DNA of 64,000 nt from Burkholderiales bacterium (GCA_022841915.1 JALHQN010000003.1:1-64000), one strand, 5' to 3'; counted from the stretch's first letter, positions 38,110-48,419 are shown. Notes: generated from the sequence alone by a model not told the origin. Numbers and translations: made by a program.

Positions 38110-39372
38110 TCAACGCTTGGTCGGGACGAACAAGACCAGTACGTTGGCCACGACCATCAAGCCGGTGAGGAAGTAGAAGGTTGCTCTGAGGCCGTGCGCA
38201 TCGGCGATGATGCCGCCGGCCCAGGGCGAGATGGCCGCGCCCACTGCCTGCAATCCGAAGATGATGCCGACCACCGTGCCGGCCATCGACGCCGGGGCGG
38301 CTTCCAGCGACCAGGCCTGGATCACCGGCCGCGTGGCGTACATGAAAAATCCCAGCAGGGCGACCAGGAAGATCACCCAGCTCGAATCGCTGGCGAGTGC
38401 CATTGCGAGCACGACCAGCACCGTCATGAACATCGCGCCGGTCAGGACGCTCTTGCGCCCGAGTCGATCGGAGGCATAACCGGCGATGGGCGCAGCAGCG
38501 AATGCGCAGGCCTGCATGGTGAATAGGGCGACGCCCACACCCGCGAGCGTGTAGCCCATGTTGTTCGTCAGATAAAGCGGCAGGAAAGTCAGCAGCGCCG
38601 ACTGTGCGCCGGTGCGAAACAGCGCGCATAACGAGATCAGCAGCAGCGCACGGTCGGCGAACAGGGACTTCACCTGTGCCATGTAGGCTGCTGCCGTCCA
38701 TGTCTGCGTGCGCTTCTTGCGCCCCGAATCGTGATCGAGGTTCATGCGGCCCAGGTAGACCAGCAGTGCTACGGCCATCACGAGGCCGGGAATCAGGTTG
38801 ACGATGACGACGCTGCGCCAACTGTAGACGGCGAGCAGCGCCCCGATGATGAGAGGTGCGAGCGCTTCGCCGAAATTCCCGCCCATGCCGTGGAACGAAA
38901 GCGCGAGGCCTTTGCGCTCGGGAAAACGCTGGCCGAGGGTCGAGATCGCGGCGGGATGCCAAAGATTGTTGCCGATGCCGATCAGCACCATGCATGCGAG
39001 CAGCATCCAGTAGCTGTGCGTGAAGGCCATCAGCAGATACGGGAAGCCGATCCAGAAGAGCGAGATCGCCATCAGCCGGCCCTTGTAGCCGATCGCATCG
39101 ACCAGAATGCCGCCGGGGATGTTGAAGATCGCCCCCACGGCATGCTGCATGGTCATGATCAGTCCGATCTGCGTGTAGGACAGACCGAGCTCCTTGCCGA
39201 TGATGGGCAGCAGCAGATAGAAGGTGGCGGGATACCAATGCGTCAGGCCGTGGCCGAGAGAAATCAGCCAGACCTCCTTGAAGGGCGCGGGCGCGCGCCC
39301 AGCGGCGTCTGCGGTGGCGGCAGCGGGTGCATTCACGATGGCGTTCCGGCGGCAAGGTCTGACGACGATCAT
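38110..39372 (-). CDS. MFS transporter, fosmidomycin-resistance-like
   Basis: 420 residues, 12 helices. The N-terminal SLGHGLTHWYPATFYLLLP and ELGLSYTQIGLIMT pattern resembles the Fsr group of MFS exporters. Motif A reads GYASDRLGRK. I chose the ATG at 39372; earlier in-frame starts read through the divergent promoter region. It is divergent from an acyl-CoA dehydrogenase. Confidence 0.82.
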   Translation of the reverse strand: MIVVRPCRRNAIVNAPAAATADAAGRAPAPFKEVWLISLGHGLTHWYPATFYLLLPIIGKELGLSYTQIGLIMTMQHAVGAIFNIPGGILVDAIGYKGRLMAISLFWIGFPYLLMAFTHSYWMLLACMVLIGIGNNLWHPAAISTLGQRFPERKGLALSFHGMGGNFGEALAPLIIGALLAVYSWRSVVIVNLIPGLVMAVALLVYLGRMNLDHDSGRKKRTQTWTAAAYMAQVKSLFADRALLLISLCALFRTGAQSALLTFLPLYLTNNMGYTLAGVGVALFTMQACAFAAAPIAGYASDRLGRKSVLTGAMFMTVLVVLAMALASDSSWVIFLVALLGFFMYATRPVIQAWSLEAAPASMAGTVVGIIFGLQAVGAAISPWAGGIIADAHGLRATFYFLTGLMVVANVLVLFVPTKR

Positions 39373-39460
39373 AGCAAAGACCCGCGCTATATAATCCGTG
39401 GGTTCATTCGCCGGCCTGCGCGTGAGCGCATGACCGAACGTCCAACCACGAGGCGCCCGC

Positions 39461-40615
39461 ATGATTCGCGATCAGGAAACGCTCAATATTCTTCTCGACA
39501 CGGTACGGCGCTTCGTGCGCGAACGCTGCGTGCCGGCCGAAGCCGTCACCGCCGAGACCGATCGCATTCCCGAGGACATCGTCGCGGACATGCGCCGAAT
39601 GGGATTGTTCGGTTTCGCGATTCCGCAGGCGTATGGCGGCATGGGCCTCACGCTCGAGGAGGAGGTGCTGGTCAATTTCGAGATGTCCCAGTGTTCCCCG
39701 GTCTTTCGCTCGATCGCCGGAACCAACAATGGCATCGGCTCGATGGGCATCGTCATCGATGGCTCGGACGAGCAGAAGCTCAAGTATCTGCCCCGACTCG
39801 CCTCGGGCGAGATCATCGGTTCGTTCGCTCTGACCGAGCCGGGATCGGGGTCGGACGCCGGGGCGCTGCGCACCAGTGCCAGGCGCGAGGGCGATCACTA
39901 CATCCTCAACGGCACCAAGCGCTATATCACCAATGCGCCCGAAGCCGACATCTTCACCGTGATGGCGCGTACCGATCCGAACACCAAGGACGCCTCCGGG
40001 GTGACGGCATTCATCGTCGAGCGCGACACGCCCGGACTGTCTCTGGGGCCGATCGACAAGAAAATGGGCCAGCGAGGCGGCCATACGAGCGATGTGATCT
40101 TCGAGAACGTGAAGGTGCCCGCAACCAGCATCATCGGTGGCAAGGAAGGCATGGGATTCAAGACGGCGATGAAGGTGCTGGACAAGGCGCGGCTCAACAT
40201 CGCTGCTGTCTGCGTCGGGGTCGCCGAGCGTATGCTGCAGGACGCGCTGCGCTATGCGATGCAGCGCCAGCAGTTCGGCCGCCCCGTGGCCGAGTTCCAG
40301 CTGGTTCAGGCGATGCTCGCCGATTGCCGCACCGAGATCTTCGCCGCGCGCTCCATGACCCTGGAGGCCGCGCGCAAGCATGACGCGGGCGAGCGGATCG
40401 CCACCGAAGCCTCCTGTTGCAAATACTTCGCATCCGAGATGTGTGGCCGGGTTGCCGATCGTGCCGTCCAGATTCACGGGGGCGCCGGCTACATGGCCGA
40501 GTACGGCATCGAGCGGTTCTATCGCGATGTGCGTCTGTTCCGCATCTACGAAGGGACCAGTCAGATCCAGCAACTGGTGATCGCGCGCAACATGATCAAG
40601 GCCGCGGGCGGTTGA
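39461..40615 (+). CDS. acyl-CoA dehydrogenase
   Basis: 384-residue FAD enzyme. Signature FALTEPGSGSDAG, and FNGTKRYIT-like LNGTKRYITNAP; the catalytic Glu lies in RIYEGTSQIQQ. It oxidises acyl-CoA to enoyl-CoA; chain specificity cannot be read. A Bug protein gene follows by 32 bases and may be co-transcribed. Confidence 0.93.
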   Translation: MIRDQETLNILLDTVRRFVRERCVPAEAVTAETDRIPEDIVADMRRMGLFGFAIPQAYGGMGLTLEEEVLVNFEMSQCSPVFRSIAGTNNGIGSMGIVIDGSDEQKLKYLPRLASGEIIGSFALTEPGSGSDAGALRTSARREGDHYILNGTKRYITNAPEADIFTVMARTDPNTKDASGVTAFIVERDTPGLSLGPIDKKMGQRGGHTSDVIFENVKVPATSIIGGKEGMGFKTAMKVLDKARLNIAAVCVGVAERMLQDALRYAMQRQQFGRPVAEFQLVQAMLADCRTEIFAARSMTLEAARKHDAGERIATEASCCKYFASEMCGRVADRAVQIHGGAGYMAEYGIERFYRDVRLFRIYEGTSQIQQLVIARNMIKAAGG

Positions 40616-40647
40616 TCCGCTACGCTCGGCGCCGGGAGGTTTCATCG

Positions 40648-41634
40648 ATGGTCCTACGAGATGCAGTCGTGAAGCTGATGGTTTCGGCATGCGCCCTGAG
40701 CGCTGCGGGTTTGGCCGGGGCACAGGCGCAAAGCGCCTATCCGAGCAAGACGATCCGCATCGTCGTTGCGTACACGCCGGCGGGCACCACCGACATCCTT
40801 GCACGGACGATGGGGCAGAAATTCACTCAGGCCTGGTCTCGGCCGGTGATCGTCGACAATCGGCCGGGTTCCAACGGAAACATCGGTACCGAGGTGGCGG
40901 CGAAGGCCTCTGCGGACGGCTATACCCTGCTCATGGGGACGGCGGCGACGCACGCCATCAATCCCGGGCTGTATCCGAAACTGCCCTTCGATCCGGTGGC
41001 CGATTTCGCGCCGATCACGTTGGCGGCGGTCGTGCCCAACATCGTGGTGGTCGCGAACGCCCTGCCGGTGAAGAACCTGCAATCCTTGATCGCGCATGCC
41101 AAGGCGAATCCGGGCAAGCTGTCGCACGGTTCTCCGGGCCAGGGCAGCACGGGACACTTGTCGGCCGAGCTGTTCAAGTCGATGGCGGGCATCAGCATGA
41201 CCCATGTGGCATACAAGGGCAGTGCGCCGACCCTGCAGGATCTCGTCGGCGGACAGATCCAGGTGGTCATCGACAACCTGCCGCCGTACCTGCCGCCAGT
41301 CAAGGCGGGCAAGATCAGAGCGCTCGCGGTGACTTCCTCCAAGCGATCGCCTGCCGTGCCTGATTTGCCGACTGTGGAGGAGGCCGGACTCAAGGGCTAC
41401 GAGGCCTCGGCATGGTTCGGCTTGTTCGCACCCGCCGGCACACCCTCGGAGGTCGTTGCGAAGCTTGGCGCCGAGTCGCAGCGCATTCTCGGTTTGGCTG
41501 ATGTGCGCGAGCGCCTGCTTGGGCTGGGCGCGCAACCGGTCGGGAACTCGCCCGACGAGTTCGCGCGATACTTGCGCGACGAGATCGCCAAGTGGCGCGC
41601 AGTCATTCAACGAGCCAACGTCACGTTGCACTGA
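40648..41634 (+). CDS. Bug/TctC family binding protein
   Basis: 328 residues: signal peptide ending near AGAQAQ, then YPSKTIRIVVAYTPAGTTDI, VIVDNRPGSNGNIG, ADGYTLLMG, VAYKGSAPT and VPDLPTVEEAGLKGYE. GGGAGG lies 10 bases before the ATG. Just downstream of the acyl-CoA dehydrogenase, so its ligand may be an acid degraded via CoA esters (inference). Confidence 0.9.
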   Translation: MVLRDAVVKLMVSACALSAAGLAGAQAQSAYPSKTIRIVVAYTPAGTTDILARTMGQKFTQAWSRPVIVDNRPGSNGNIGTEVAAKASADGYTLLMGTAATHAINPGLYPKLPFDPVADFAPITLAAVVPNIVVVANALPVKNLQSLIAHAKANPGKLSHGSPGQGSTGHLSAELFKSMAGISMTHVAYKGSAPTLQDLVGGQIQVVIDNLPPYLPPVKAGKIRALAVTSSKRSPAVPDLPTVEEAGLKGYEASAWFGLFAPAGTPSEVVAKLGAESQRILGLADVRERLLGLGAQPVGNSPDEFARYLRDEIAKWRAVIQRANVTLH

Positions 41635-41702
41635 GCGATCGGTCGCTGCCGCAGGCGGCGCTCGCGCATCCCGCGAGGCCGCCGTCACTGCCGTATCGAT
41701 GC

Positions 41703-42749
41703 TTACTTGGGCGTTGCGAGCCCCAGGCGCTCGACGACTTCCTTCTCGGCTGCGAAGGATTTCCGCGCGAACTCAAGGAAGGCATCCGGGCTCATGTAGT
41801 AGGGCTCCATGCCGACCCGATGCAGTTGCTGCAGATAGGCGGGGTCGTCCATCGCTTTGCGGATCGCATCGTGCAGGAACGTCACGATCTGAGGCGACAT
41901 GCCCTTCGGGCCGGCGATCCCCCAGGGCGAGTTGGCGACGATGCCGTAGATCTCCTTGAGGGTCGGCACGTTGGGGGTCTGCGCTGCGCGATTCACGCTC
42001 CAGGTGGAGAGCACACGCGCCTTGCCGCCTTCGACAAGGCCCCAAGGGGGTGGGCCGACGATGCATTCGACCTCGCCGCCGAGCAGCGCAGCAGTCGACA
42101 GCGCCGTGCCCTTGTAGGGCACGTGTATCCATTTGATCCCTTCGCGCAGGGCGAGGTCTTCCATGGTGATATGCAAGGAGGTGCCCACGCCCGGGCTGCC
42201 GTAGCGGATCGCGCCTGGCTTGGCTTTCGCGGCGGCGATGAACTCCTGCCAGGTCTTCCAGGGCGCGTCCGCCCTGACCGTCAAGCCGAAGTTGTAGCCG
42301 GCCACGCCGATGATGTAGGTCAGATCCGTGATCGGGTTGAATGTCGTCTTGGTCATGTACGGCAGACGGAATACCCCGAGAGGGATCTGCGAGAGCATGT
42401 AGCCATCCGGCTTTGCACTTTGACCCAGGAATTGCCCGCCGAGCGCGCCGCCGGCGCCGGGCTTGCTTTCGATGAGGATGCGCTTGTTGCCCAAGGTGCG
42501 ACTGAGCGCCTCGGCGAGCGCGCGCACGGCCGAGTCCGTCGGCCCGCCTGGCGCCCACGGGCAGATCAGCGTGATCGGGCGCTCCGGATAACCCTCGGGG
42601 ACCTGCGCAAAGGCAGACTGGCCGCGTGCCAACGTCCCGGCCAGCGCGATGCCCATCGATTGCGCGAGGAAGGTTCGACGACGCTTGTCGGGCAGGGTAT
42701 CGGGCGCTTCGCGGGCAGGCTCGCGGAATGTGTCGTGATCATATGTCAT
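41703..42749 (-). CDS. Bug/TctC family binding protein with Tat-type signal
   Basis: 348 residues. The N-terminal extension has KRRRTFLAQ before a hydrophobic stretch ending in SAFAQ, a twin-arginine signal, unusual beside the Sec-type Bug proteins here. Core: YPERPITLICPWAPGGPTD, LIESKPGAGGALGG, KPDGYML, HVPYKGTALS. The ATG at 42749 has GAGGAGGAG upstream. Next to the divergent MmgE/PrpD gene. Confidence 0.88.
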   Translation of the reverse strand: MTYDHDTFREPAREAPDTLPDKRRRTFLAQSMGIALAGTLARGQSAFAQVPEGYPERPITLICPWAPGGPTDSAVRALAEALSRTLGNKRILIESKPGAGGALGGQFLGQSAKPDGYMLSQIPLGVFRLPYMTKTTFNPITDLTYIIGVAGYNFGLTVRADAPWKTWQEFIAAAKAKPGAIRYGSPGVGTSLHITMEDLALREGIKWIHVPYKGTALSTAALLGGEVECIVGPPPWGLVEGGKARVLSTWSVNRAAQTPNVPTLKEIYGIVANSPWGIAGPKGMSPQIVTFLHDAIRKAMDDPAYLQQLHRVGMEPYYMSPDAFLEFARKSFAAEKEVVERLGLATPK

Positions 42750-42960
42750 TGCCGTGCTCCTCCTCATGATCGATCGCTTGACGGGCTCTTGCGCCGGGCT
42801 GTCGTGAATCATCGTGCATCCCGTGTCGCTGCGGCCATTATGCGACATCCCGAGCCGGTCGCCGCATGTTCGTGAGTCGGGCTGTGCTGGTCGAACGCCC
42901 TTGCGCCCGGGCATACTCGGACACCCGGTCGATCCCGGGTCTGCCAAGGAGGAGTGCCCC

Positions 42961-44310
42961 ATGACCGCGATCACGCGTACGCTGGCCCGTTATGTCGTCG
43001 AATCCCGTTTCGATGCACTGCCGGGTGCAGTCCAGCACGAGGGCCTGCGAGCCTTCACCAACTTCATCGGGTGTGCCGCAGGCGCTTCACGCGAGGACGT
43101 CGTGGAGCGCATGATCTCGCTGCTCGCCGAGTACAACGGCGGCCCGCACGCCACAGTGATCGGACGGCCCGAACGCCTGGATGCGCTCAATGCGGCGCTC
43201 GTCAACTCGCTGGGCTCGAGCGCCCTGGCCTTCAACGATACCCATTACGTGACCGTCGCTCACCCGACCAGCCCGGTGGCCGCTGCAGCGCTGGCGCTGG
43301 CAGAGCGCCAGCCGGTCAGCGGCAAGGCGCTCATACATGCGGTCGTTCTGGGGGTGGAACTGCAATGTCGGGTCGGCATGATCTTGAGCGTGCCGCCCGC
43401 GGAAGCCTCGGTCGGGCTGTCCATGCAGGGTCTGGTGGGCGGGGTGGGCGCAGCGGTGGCGGCTGCGAAGCTGCTGGAACTCGACGAAGATGGCGTCTGT
43501 CGCGCCATCGGCCATGCGATCAACCAGATCGGCGGCTTGCGCGAGGCGCATGGCAGCATGGGCAGTCCCTACACGCCCGGGCATGCGGCGCGATGCGGAC
43601 TGTTCGCTGCTTTGCTCGCGCAGCGCGGTGTGACCATCTCCGACGCGATGATCGAGGGGGTCAAGGGGTTCGCAGTGACTTACGCCCAACACGCACAGCC
43701 GCACGCTGCCGTCGAGAAGCTGGGCGAGTCGTTCGAGATCTTGTCGCTGGCATACAAGCCTTACCCCTCGGGCTTCGTGACGCATCCGGTCATCGATGCT
43801 TGCCTCGATGTGGCGCGACGCGAGCGCTACGACCCGGCCTCGATCGAGCGGGTGGAACTCGTGGTCAATCCGCTTACCCTGCATTTGTGCAACCGGCCCG
43901 AGCCCAAGGATCGGGCCCAGGCCATGGTGAGCTTTCAGCACTGGGCGGCGGTTTCGCTGCTGTTCAAGGCCGCCGGCGTGGCGCAGGTCACGCAAGCCAT
44001 GGTGGACGATCCGACGATCGCTGCACTGCGCCGCAAGGTGCTGGCCGTCGGGCGCGACGACATGGGCCGGGAAGCGGCGGAGGTGCGTGTCCTCTTGCAG
44101 GGGGGGCGGATGCTGGCCGCTCGCGTAGAGCACTGCATCGGCAGTGCGGGGATGCCGATCTCGGACGAAGACATCACGCGCAAGACCTACGGCCAGCTGC
44201 AGACAGCCTATGCCGATTCGATGTGCGAGCGCATCGTCGACCAATGTTGGCAGATGCCGGATGCGCCGCGCGCCGATGCGCTGTGTGCGCTATTGCAGCA
44301 GGTCAGCTGA
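42961..44310 (+). CDS. MmgE/PrpD family protein
   Basis: 449 residues of the family that includes 2-methylcitrate dehydratase PrpD and cis-aconitate decarboxylase. Seen: ALVNSLGSSALAFNDTHYVTVAHPTSPV (in parts: LAFNDTHY, AHPTSPV), GSMGSPYTPGHAARCGL and KPYPSGFVTHP. GGAGG before the ATG. Without prpB/prpC neighbours the substrate is open; a hydroxy or unsaturated dicarboxylate is likely. Confidence 0.87.
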   Translation: MTAITRTLARYVVESRFDALPGAVQHEGLRAFTNFIGCAAGASREDVVERMISLLAEYNGGPHATVIGRPERLDALNAALVNSLGSSALAFNDTHYVTVAHPTSPVAAAALALAERQPVSGKALIHAVVLGVELQCRVGMILSVPPAEASVGLSMQGLVGGVGAAVAAAKLLELDEDGVCRAIGHAINQIGGLREAHGSMGSPYTPGHAARCGLFAALLAQRGVTISDAMIEGVKGFAVTYAQHAQPHAAVEKLGESFEILSLAYKPYPSGFVTHPVIDACLDVARRERYDPASIERVELVVNPLTLHLCNRPEPKDRAQAMVSFQHWAAVSLLFKAAGVAQVTQAMVDDPTIAALRRKVLAVGRDDMGREAAEVRVLLQGGRMLAARVEHCIGSAGMPISDEDITRKTYGQLQTAYADSMCERIVDQCWQMPDAPRADALCALLQQVS

Positions 44311-44390
44311 AGGAGGCCCCTGTCGGCGAACCGGGCACGGTCCGATCCCGGCCATGCCCGGTACGACAGCCGCGCAACAGATCTCGCCGC

Positions 44391-45758
44391 TCAGACGGCG
44401 ACGCGATCCTTGCGCGTGCGGGACACCTCGTCCTGCAGCTCTTCGATCGTTTCGCAGATGACGCTTGCGAGTTCATCGACCTGCGCGCTGTCGATGCACA
44501 GCGGGGGCGCCAGACGCAGCACGCTTCCGCGCGCGAACGGGATCACGCCTCGCTTCCATCCGCGCATGTTGAGGCTCCCGACCAGATCGCGAGCCAGCGG
44601 CTGATCCTTGTTCTGAGGATCGACGAAATCGACCGCCATGAGCAACCCGCGGCCGCGCACCTCGCCGACGATCGGCAGGCCGCCGACCCGAGCCTCGATG
44701 GCGCGCTGCAGCCGCTCACCCATGCGAGCGGAGTTTTCGATCAAGCCCTCTCGCTCCATGATGCCGATGTTGGCCAGCGCGGCAGCGCAGGCGACGGGGT
44801 GGCCGCAGTAGGTGTTCGGATGCACGTTCTCCTCGGTGCTGTCGCCGGCGAATACATCGGCGATGCGCGAGTGGGCGATCGATGCCGACAGCGGAATGTA
44901 GCCTGAGGTAATGCCCTTGGCCACCGACAGAAGGTCGGGGACCACCGATTCGTGCTCGACGGCGAACCACTTGCCCGTGCGGCCGAAGCCGGTGATGACT
45001 TCGTCGGCGATCATGAGCACTTCGAGTTCATCGCAGATGTCGCGTACGCGCTCGAGCCAGCCCAAGGGCGGAATGATGATGCCGCCCGAGCTCAAGCAAG
45101 GCTCCAGGATGATGGCCGCCACGGTTTCCGGGTCTTCCTTGCGCACCGCGTCCGCCAGCATGTCGGCGCACCGGCGCACGATCTGCTCGTCGGAGCCTTG
45201 CGCACGGTCGCGCAGCGGATAAGGCGCGGGGGACTTCACGAAGCCCGGCCAGGCGAGCGGCTCGTAGGGCTGGAAGAGTTCGGGGATACCGCAGACTTCG
45301 AGCGTGCCGATGGTGGCGCCGTGATAGCCGCGCTGCAGGGCGATGACCTTGTACTTCTTCGGGCGGCCCTTCTTGAGCCAGTAATGGCGGGCGATCTGGA
45401 TCGAGCGCTCGTTCGCCTCCGAGCCGCTGACGGCGAACAAGCTGTACTTCAGGTCGCCGGGTGTGATCTGCGCGAGCTTGGCGGCAAGCTCGGCCGCGGG
45501 CCGGTTGGAGAATTGTCGCGTCGTCGGATAGTAGGCCAGGGTGGAGGTTTGAGCGCGCACCGCTTCGGCGATTTCGGGGCGTCCGTGCCCGACATTGACC
45601 ACGGCCAGTCCAGCGAAGGCATCGATGAAGCGGCGTCCTTCCTTGTTCCAGACGTAGATACCCTCCCCGCGCTCGAACAGCATGGCTTCGTCGGGAAGGT
45701 GAGGGTGGTCCTGGGTCTTGTGCGTCCACAGGTGGTTGATCATTTCGGCGTCGGTCAT
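44391..45758 (-). CDS. class III aminotransferase
   Basis: 455-residue PLP enzyme of the omega-aminotransferase group. Motifs: GSEANERSIQIARHYW, GYHGATIGTLEV, the aspartate in MIADEVITGFGRTGKWF, and the PLP Lys in SVAKGITSGYIPLSA. GAGGAG precedes the ATG. Donor and acceptor are unknown; taurine-, beta-alanine- or putrescine-type enzymes are all in this group. Confidence 0.92.
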   Translation of the reverse strand: MTDAEMINHLWTHKTQDHPHLPDEAMLFERGEGIYVWNKEGRRFIDAFAGLAVVNVGHGRPEIAEAVRAQTSTLAYYPTTRQFSNRPAAELAAKLAQITPGDLKYSLFAVSGSEANERSIQIARHYWLKKGRPKKYKVIALQRGYHGATIGTLEVCGIPELFQPYEPLAWPGFVKSPAPYPLRDRAQGSDEQIVRRCADMLADAVRKEDPETVAAIILEPCLSSGGIIIPPLGWLERVRDICDELEVLMIADEVITGFGRTGKWFAVEHESVVPDLLSVAKGITSGYIPLSASIAHSRIADVFAGDSTEENVHPNTYCGHPVACAAALANIGIMEREGLIENSARMGERLQRAIEARVGGLPIVGEVRGRGLLMAVDFVDPQNKDQPLARDLVGSLNMRGWKRGVIPFARGSVLRLAPPLCIDSAQVDELASVICETIEELQDEVSRTRKDRVAV

Positions 45759-45881
45759 CGGAGCGCTCCTCGGTGGCTATCGCCTGGCACGCTATCGTCG
45801 CCGGGAATGATTGTCAACGCGATCGTGATGGGCGGGCGCGAATCAGGCGTTCATGACGCCACGGCCGGATGCGCCGAGCGC

Positions 45882-45915
45882 AAAAAAAAACGGCGGATCC
45901 CAAAGGAATCCGCCG
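45882..45915 (-). terminator. intrinsic terminator of the Bug gene at 45956
   Basis: Perfect 8-base stem CGGCGGAT/ATCCGCCG, with a partial inner CC/GG pairing, followed on the minus strand by nine T residues. It lies 40 bases after the minus-strand Bug gene stop. Confidence 0.92.
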
Positions 45916-45955
45916 CTGCTGCTGGGCGATGGCCGCGCCGAAACGGCGTGGCGGC

Positions 45956-46957
45956 TCAGTAGGCTTTTGCGCCGCTCGCCTGGACCACCTTGCGCCACTT
46001 CTCCATGTCGGCCAACATGAACTTGCGGAACTCGTCCGGCGAGTTGCTGGTGGGCACCCCGCCGAGGTCGAGGATCGTCTTTTCCATCTTCGGCTCGTGC
46101 AAGAACTTCACGAACTCGGTGTGCAGCTTGGTCAGGATCGGCTTGGGCAACTTGGCAGGCGCGACCACACCGTACCAACCCACCACTTCGAAGCCCGGCA
46201 GCCCCGATTCGGCCACGGTCGGAACGTCGGGCAAGGCAGGTGAGCGCTTCAACGAGGAAACCGCGAGAGGTTTGAGTTTGCCTGCCGACGCCAGGCGCGA
46301 GGCGGCCGCGATGCCGGCGAAATTGAAGTGATATTCCTGGCCGAGCAAGGCTGCCATCGCGGGTCCGGTGCCCTTGTAGGGAACATGGGTGGCTTGGACG
46401 CCCGTCATGAGCTTCATCAGTTCTCCGGCGAGGTGGCCGCCGCTGCCTATACCGGCGGAGCCGAAGTTGAGGCCGCCTTTGAGTGTTTTGCCGTAGGCGA
46501 GCAGTTCCTTGAAGTTACTGGCAGGCAGATTGGGGTGTACGACCAGCAGCAGCCCCGCTTCGATCAGTTGCGTGATGGGCGTGAAGCTGTTGACGGGGTG
46601 ATAAGGCAGCTTGGGCAACAAGGCTGCGTTGATCGTGTGTTGATGGTAGGCAAGAAAGAGCGTGTGGCCGTCGGGTGCCGCGTTTGCAGTGGCCTCGGCA
46701 GCGAGAACCCCGGACGCGCTTGCGCGGTTGTCGACGATGAATGGCTGCTTCCACTCCTGCGTCAGTCGTTCGCTGAACAGGCGGGCCAGAATGTCGGTAG
46801 TGCCGCCGGGTGCTGCCGGTGTGAGGAAGCGCACGGGCCGGGTGGGATAGCTGGCAGCATCGTCTCGGGTTTGTGCCTGGGCGGTTCCGATCACGGCGGC
46901 CAAGCTGCCAATACATGCGATTGCAGCCCAAGGCCAGGTTGTCCAGCGAGATTTCAT
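45956..46957 (-). CDS. Bug/TctC family binding protein
   Basis: 333 residues: signal peptide ending in GTAQAQ; YPTRPVRFLTPAAPGGTTDI, FIVDNRASASGVL, APDGHTLFL, HVPYKGTGPA and LPDVPTVAESGLPGFE. GGAG precedes the ATG. Followed by a strong terminator, so it forms its own transcription unit. Confidence 0.9.
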   Translation of the reverse strand: MKSRWTTWPWAAIACIGSLAAVIGTAQAQTRDDAASYPTRPVRFLTPAAPGGTTDILARLFSERLTQEWKQPFIVDNRASASGVLAAEATANAAPDGHTLFLAYHQHTINAALLPKLPYHPVNSFTPITQLIEAGLLLVVHPNLPASNFKELLAYGKTLKGGLNFGSAGIGSGGHLAGELMKLMTGVQATHVPYKGTGPAMAALLGQEYHFNFAGIAAASRLASAGKLKPLAVSSLKRSPALPDVPTVAESGLPGFEVVGWYGVVAPAKLPKPILTKLHTEFVKFLHEPKMEKTILDLGGVPTSNSPDEFRKFMLADMEKWRKVVQASGAKAY

Positions 46958-47269
46958 GTCGAGCTCCAGTGACCAAAAAAGCGGGTAAGCATACTGGGTT
47001 CAGGCGCTTGCGAGCAATCCGCCATGCGCCCTGGATCCTGCGGCCCCCAGGCGGACAGTGAGTCATGGAGGCGATCAAGAAACGGTCGCGAGCGGCCGCT
47101 GCGCCAGGCTCTAGGGCATGCCAGAAGATCGCGGTAGCCGAGCGGGTGCGGGCGCCCCCTGCATCCCGGTGCCAGGGGTGGTTTGCTGCGTTGCCGCAAA
47201 CTCAGCCTGCCCAGCCACGATGAGGGTGGAGTAGACTGGATCGAATGAGCATCGCAGGAGGAGGCAAAG
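46958..47269. other. 312-base divergent intergenic region
   Basis: Spacer between two divergent Bug genes. GGAGGAGG before 47270 is the ribosome-binding site of the downstream gene. No convincing promoter hexamers, repeats or RNA seen. Confidence 0.5.
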
Positions 47270-48244
47270 ATGCATATTCTTCGACAGGCGCCCTTGTGCG
47301 CAGTCGGCATGGCGATCGCACTTGCATGCGGAACGGTCAGTGCGGCTTCGGCTGAATACCCGACGCGTTCGTTACGCTACGTCGTGGCATTCGGTCCCGG
47401 AGGTCTCAACGATGTGGTGGGGCGCGTTTTCTGCCAGAAGCTGAGCGAGGCTTGGGGCCAGCCCGTCATCGTGGACAACCGTCCGGGAGCGGGTGGCAAT
47501 GTCGGTGCCGAGCTCGTCGCGCGTTCGAACCCGGACGGTTACACGATGCTCAGCATCAGCACGGCGCACGCCATCGCGCAAACCTTGTACCGCAAGCTCA
47601 ACTACAACCTGGAGCGGGATCTGATCCCCGTGGCGACGCTCGGCTCGGCGCCGCTGATTACGGTGGTCCATCCGAGTCTGCCGGTGAAGAGCCTCGCCGA
47701 GATGGTGAGTCACGCTCGAGCCAATCGCCTTGCCTACGGCTCGGGCGGCGTCGGCGTGATCAGTCATCTTTCGATGGAGATGTTCAAGCAGGCTGCCCGT
47801 TTCGACGCCACCCACGTGCCTTATAAAGGCGGCGGGCCGGCGCTCGTCGACCTGCTTTCGGGCCAGGTGCAATTGCATACCAACGACATCGGGCTGGTGC
47901 TGCCCAACGTGCGCGCGGGCAAGCTGCGGGCGGTCGGGATGATGACCGAGCAGCGTCACCCGCTGCAGCTCGAGGTGCCGACCTACATCGAACAGGGCCA
48001 CAAGGATTTTGTCATGGGCAACTGGATCGGTGTCGTCGCCCCGGTTGGCACGCCGCGTGCCGCGATCGGCAAGCTCTCGGCCGAGTTCGGGCGCATCGCC
48101 AAGGAGCCTGACGTGGTGAAGCTTTTTGCCAATCAGGGATTCGATACCACGGGGCTCGCTTCCGGCCCGTCCGCCGAACTCATCAAGAATGAGGTGGCCC
48201 GCTTCGGGGCGGCGGTGAAGGCGTCGGGCGCCAAGGTGGACTGA
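47270..48244 (+). CDS. Bug/TctC family binding protein
   Basis: 324 residues: signal peptide to about residue 26, then YPTRSLRYVVAFGPGGLNDVV, VIVDNRPGAGGNVG, NPDGYTMLS and HVPYKGGGPALVD. Position 175 bases before the CoA-transferase-like genes suggests it feeds that pathway (inference). Confidence 0.9.
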   Translation: MHILRQAPLCAVGMAIALACGTVSAASAEYPTRSLRYVVAFGPGGLNDVVGRVFCQKLSEAWGQPVIVDNRPGAGGNVGAELVARSNPDGYTMLSISTAHAIAQTLYRKLNYNLERDLIPVATLGSAPLITVVHPSLPVKSLAEMVSHARANRLAYGSGGVGVISHLSMEMFKQAARFDATHVPYKGGGPALVDLLSGQVQLHTNDIGLVLPNVRAGKLRAVGMMTEQRHPLQLEVPTYIEQGHKDFVMGNWIGVVAPVGTPRAAIGKLSAEFGRIAKEPDVVKLFANQGFDTTGLASGPSAELIKNEVARFGAAVKASGAKVD

Positions 48245-48419
48245 AGCGTTCGCGTGGCGGAATTCCTCTTGCACGGGTGAGCGGCAGCGTGGAATCTGCC
48301 GAAGCAAGTCCTCGCCGCGTTCGGCGAGTCGCTCCAGGACGATCATCGACGGCGTTCGAGGTCGAGCACCGAAAGATGGAAATGCGCTATCGTTCGGCTG
48401 TCCAGTCGAGGAGATCCCC

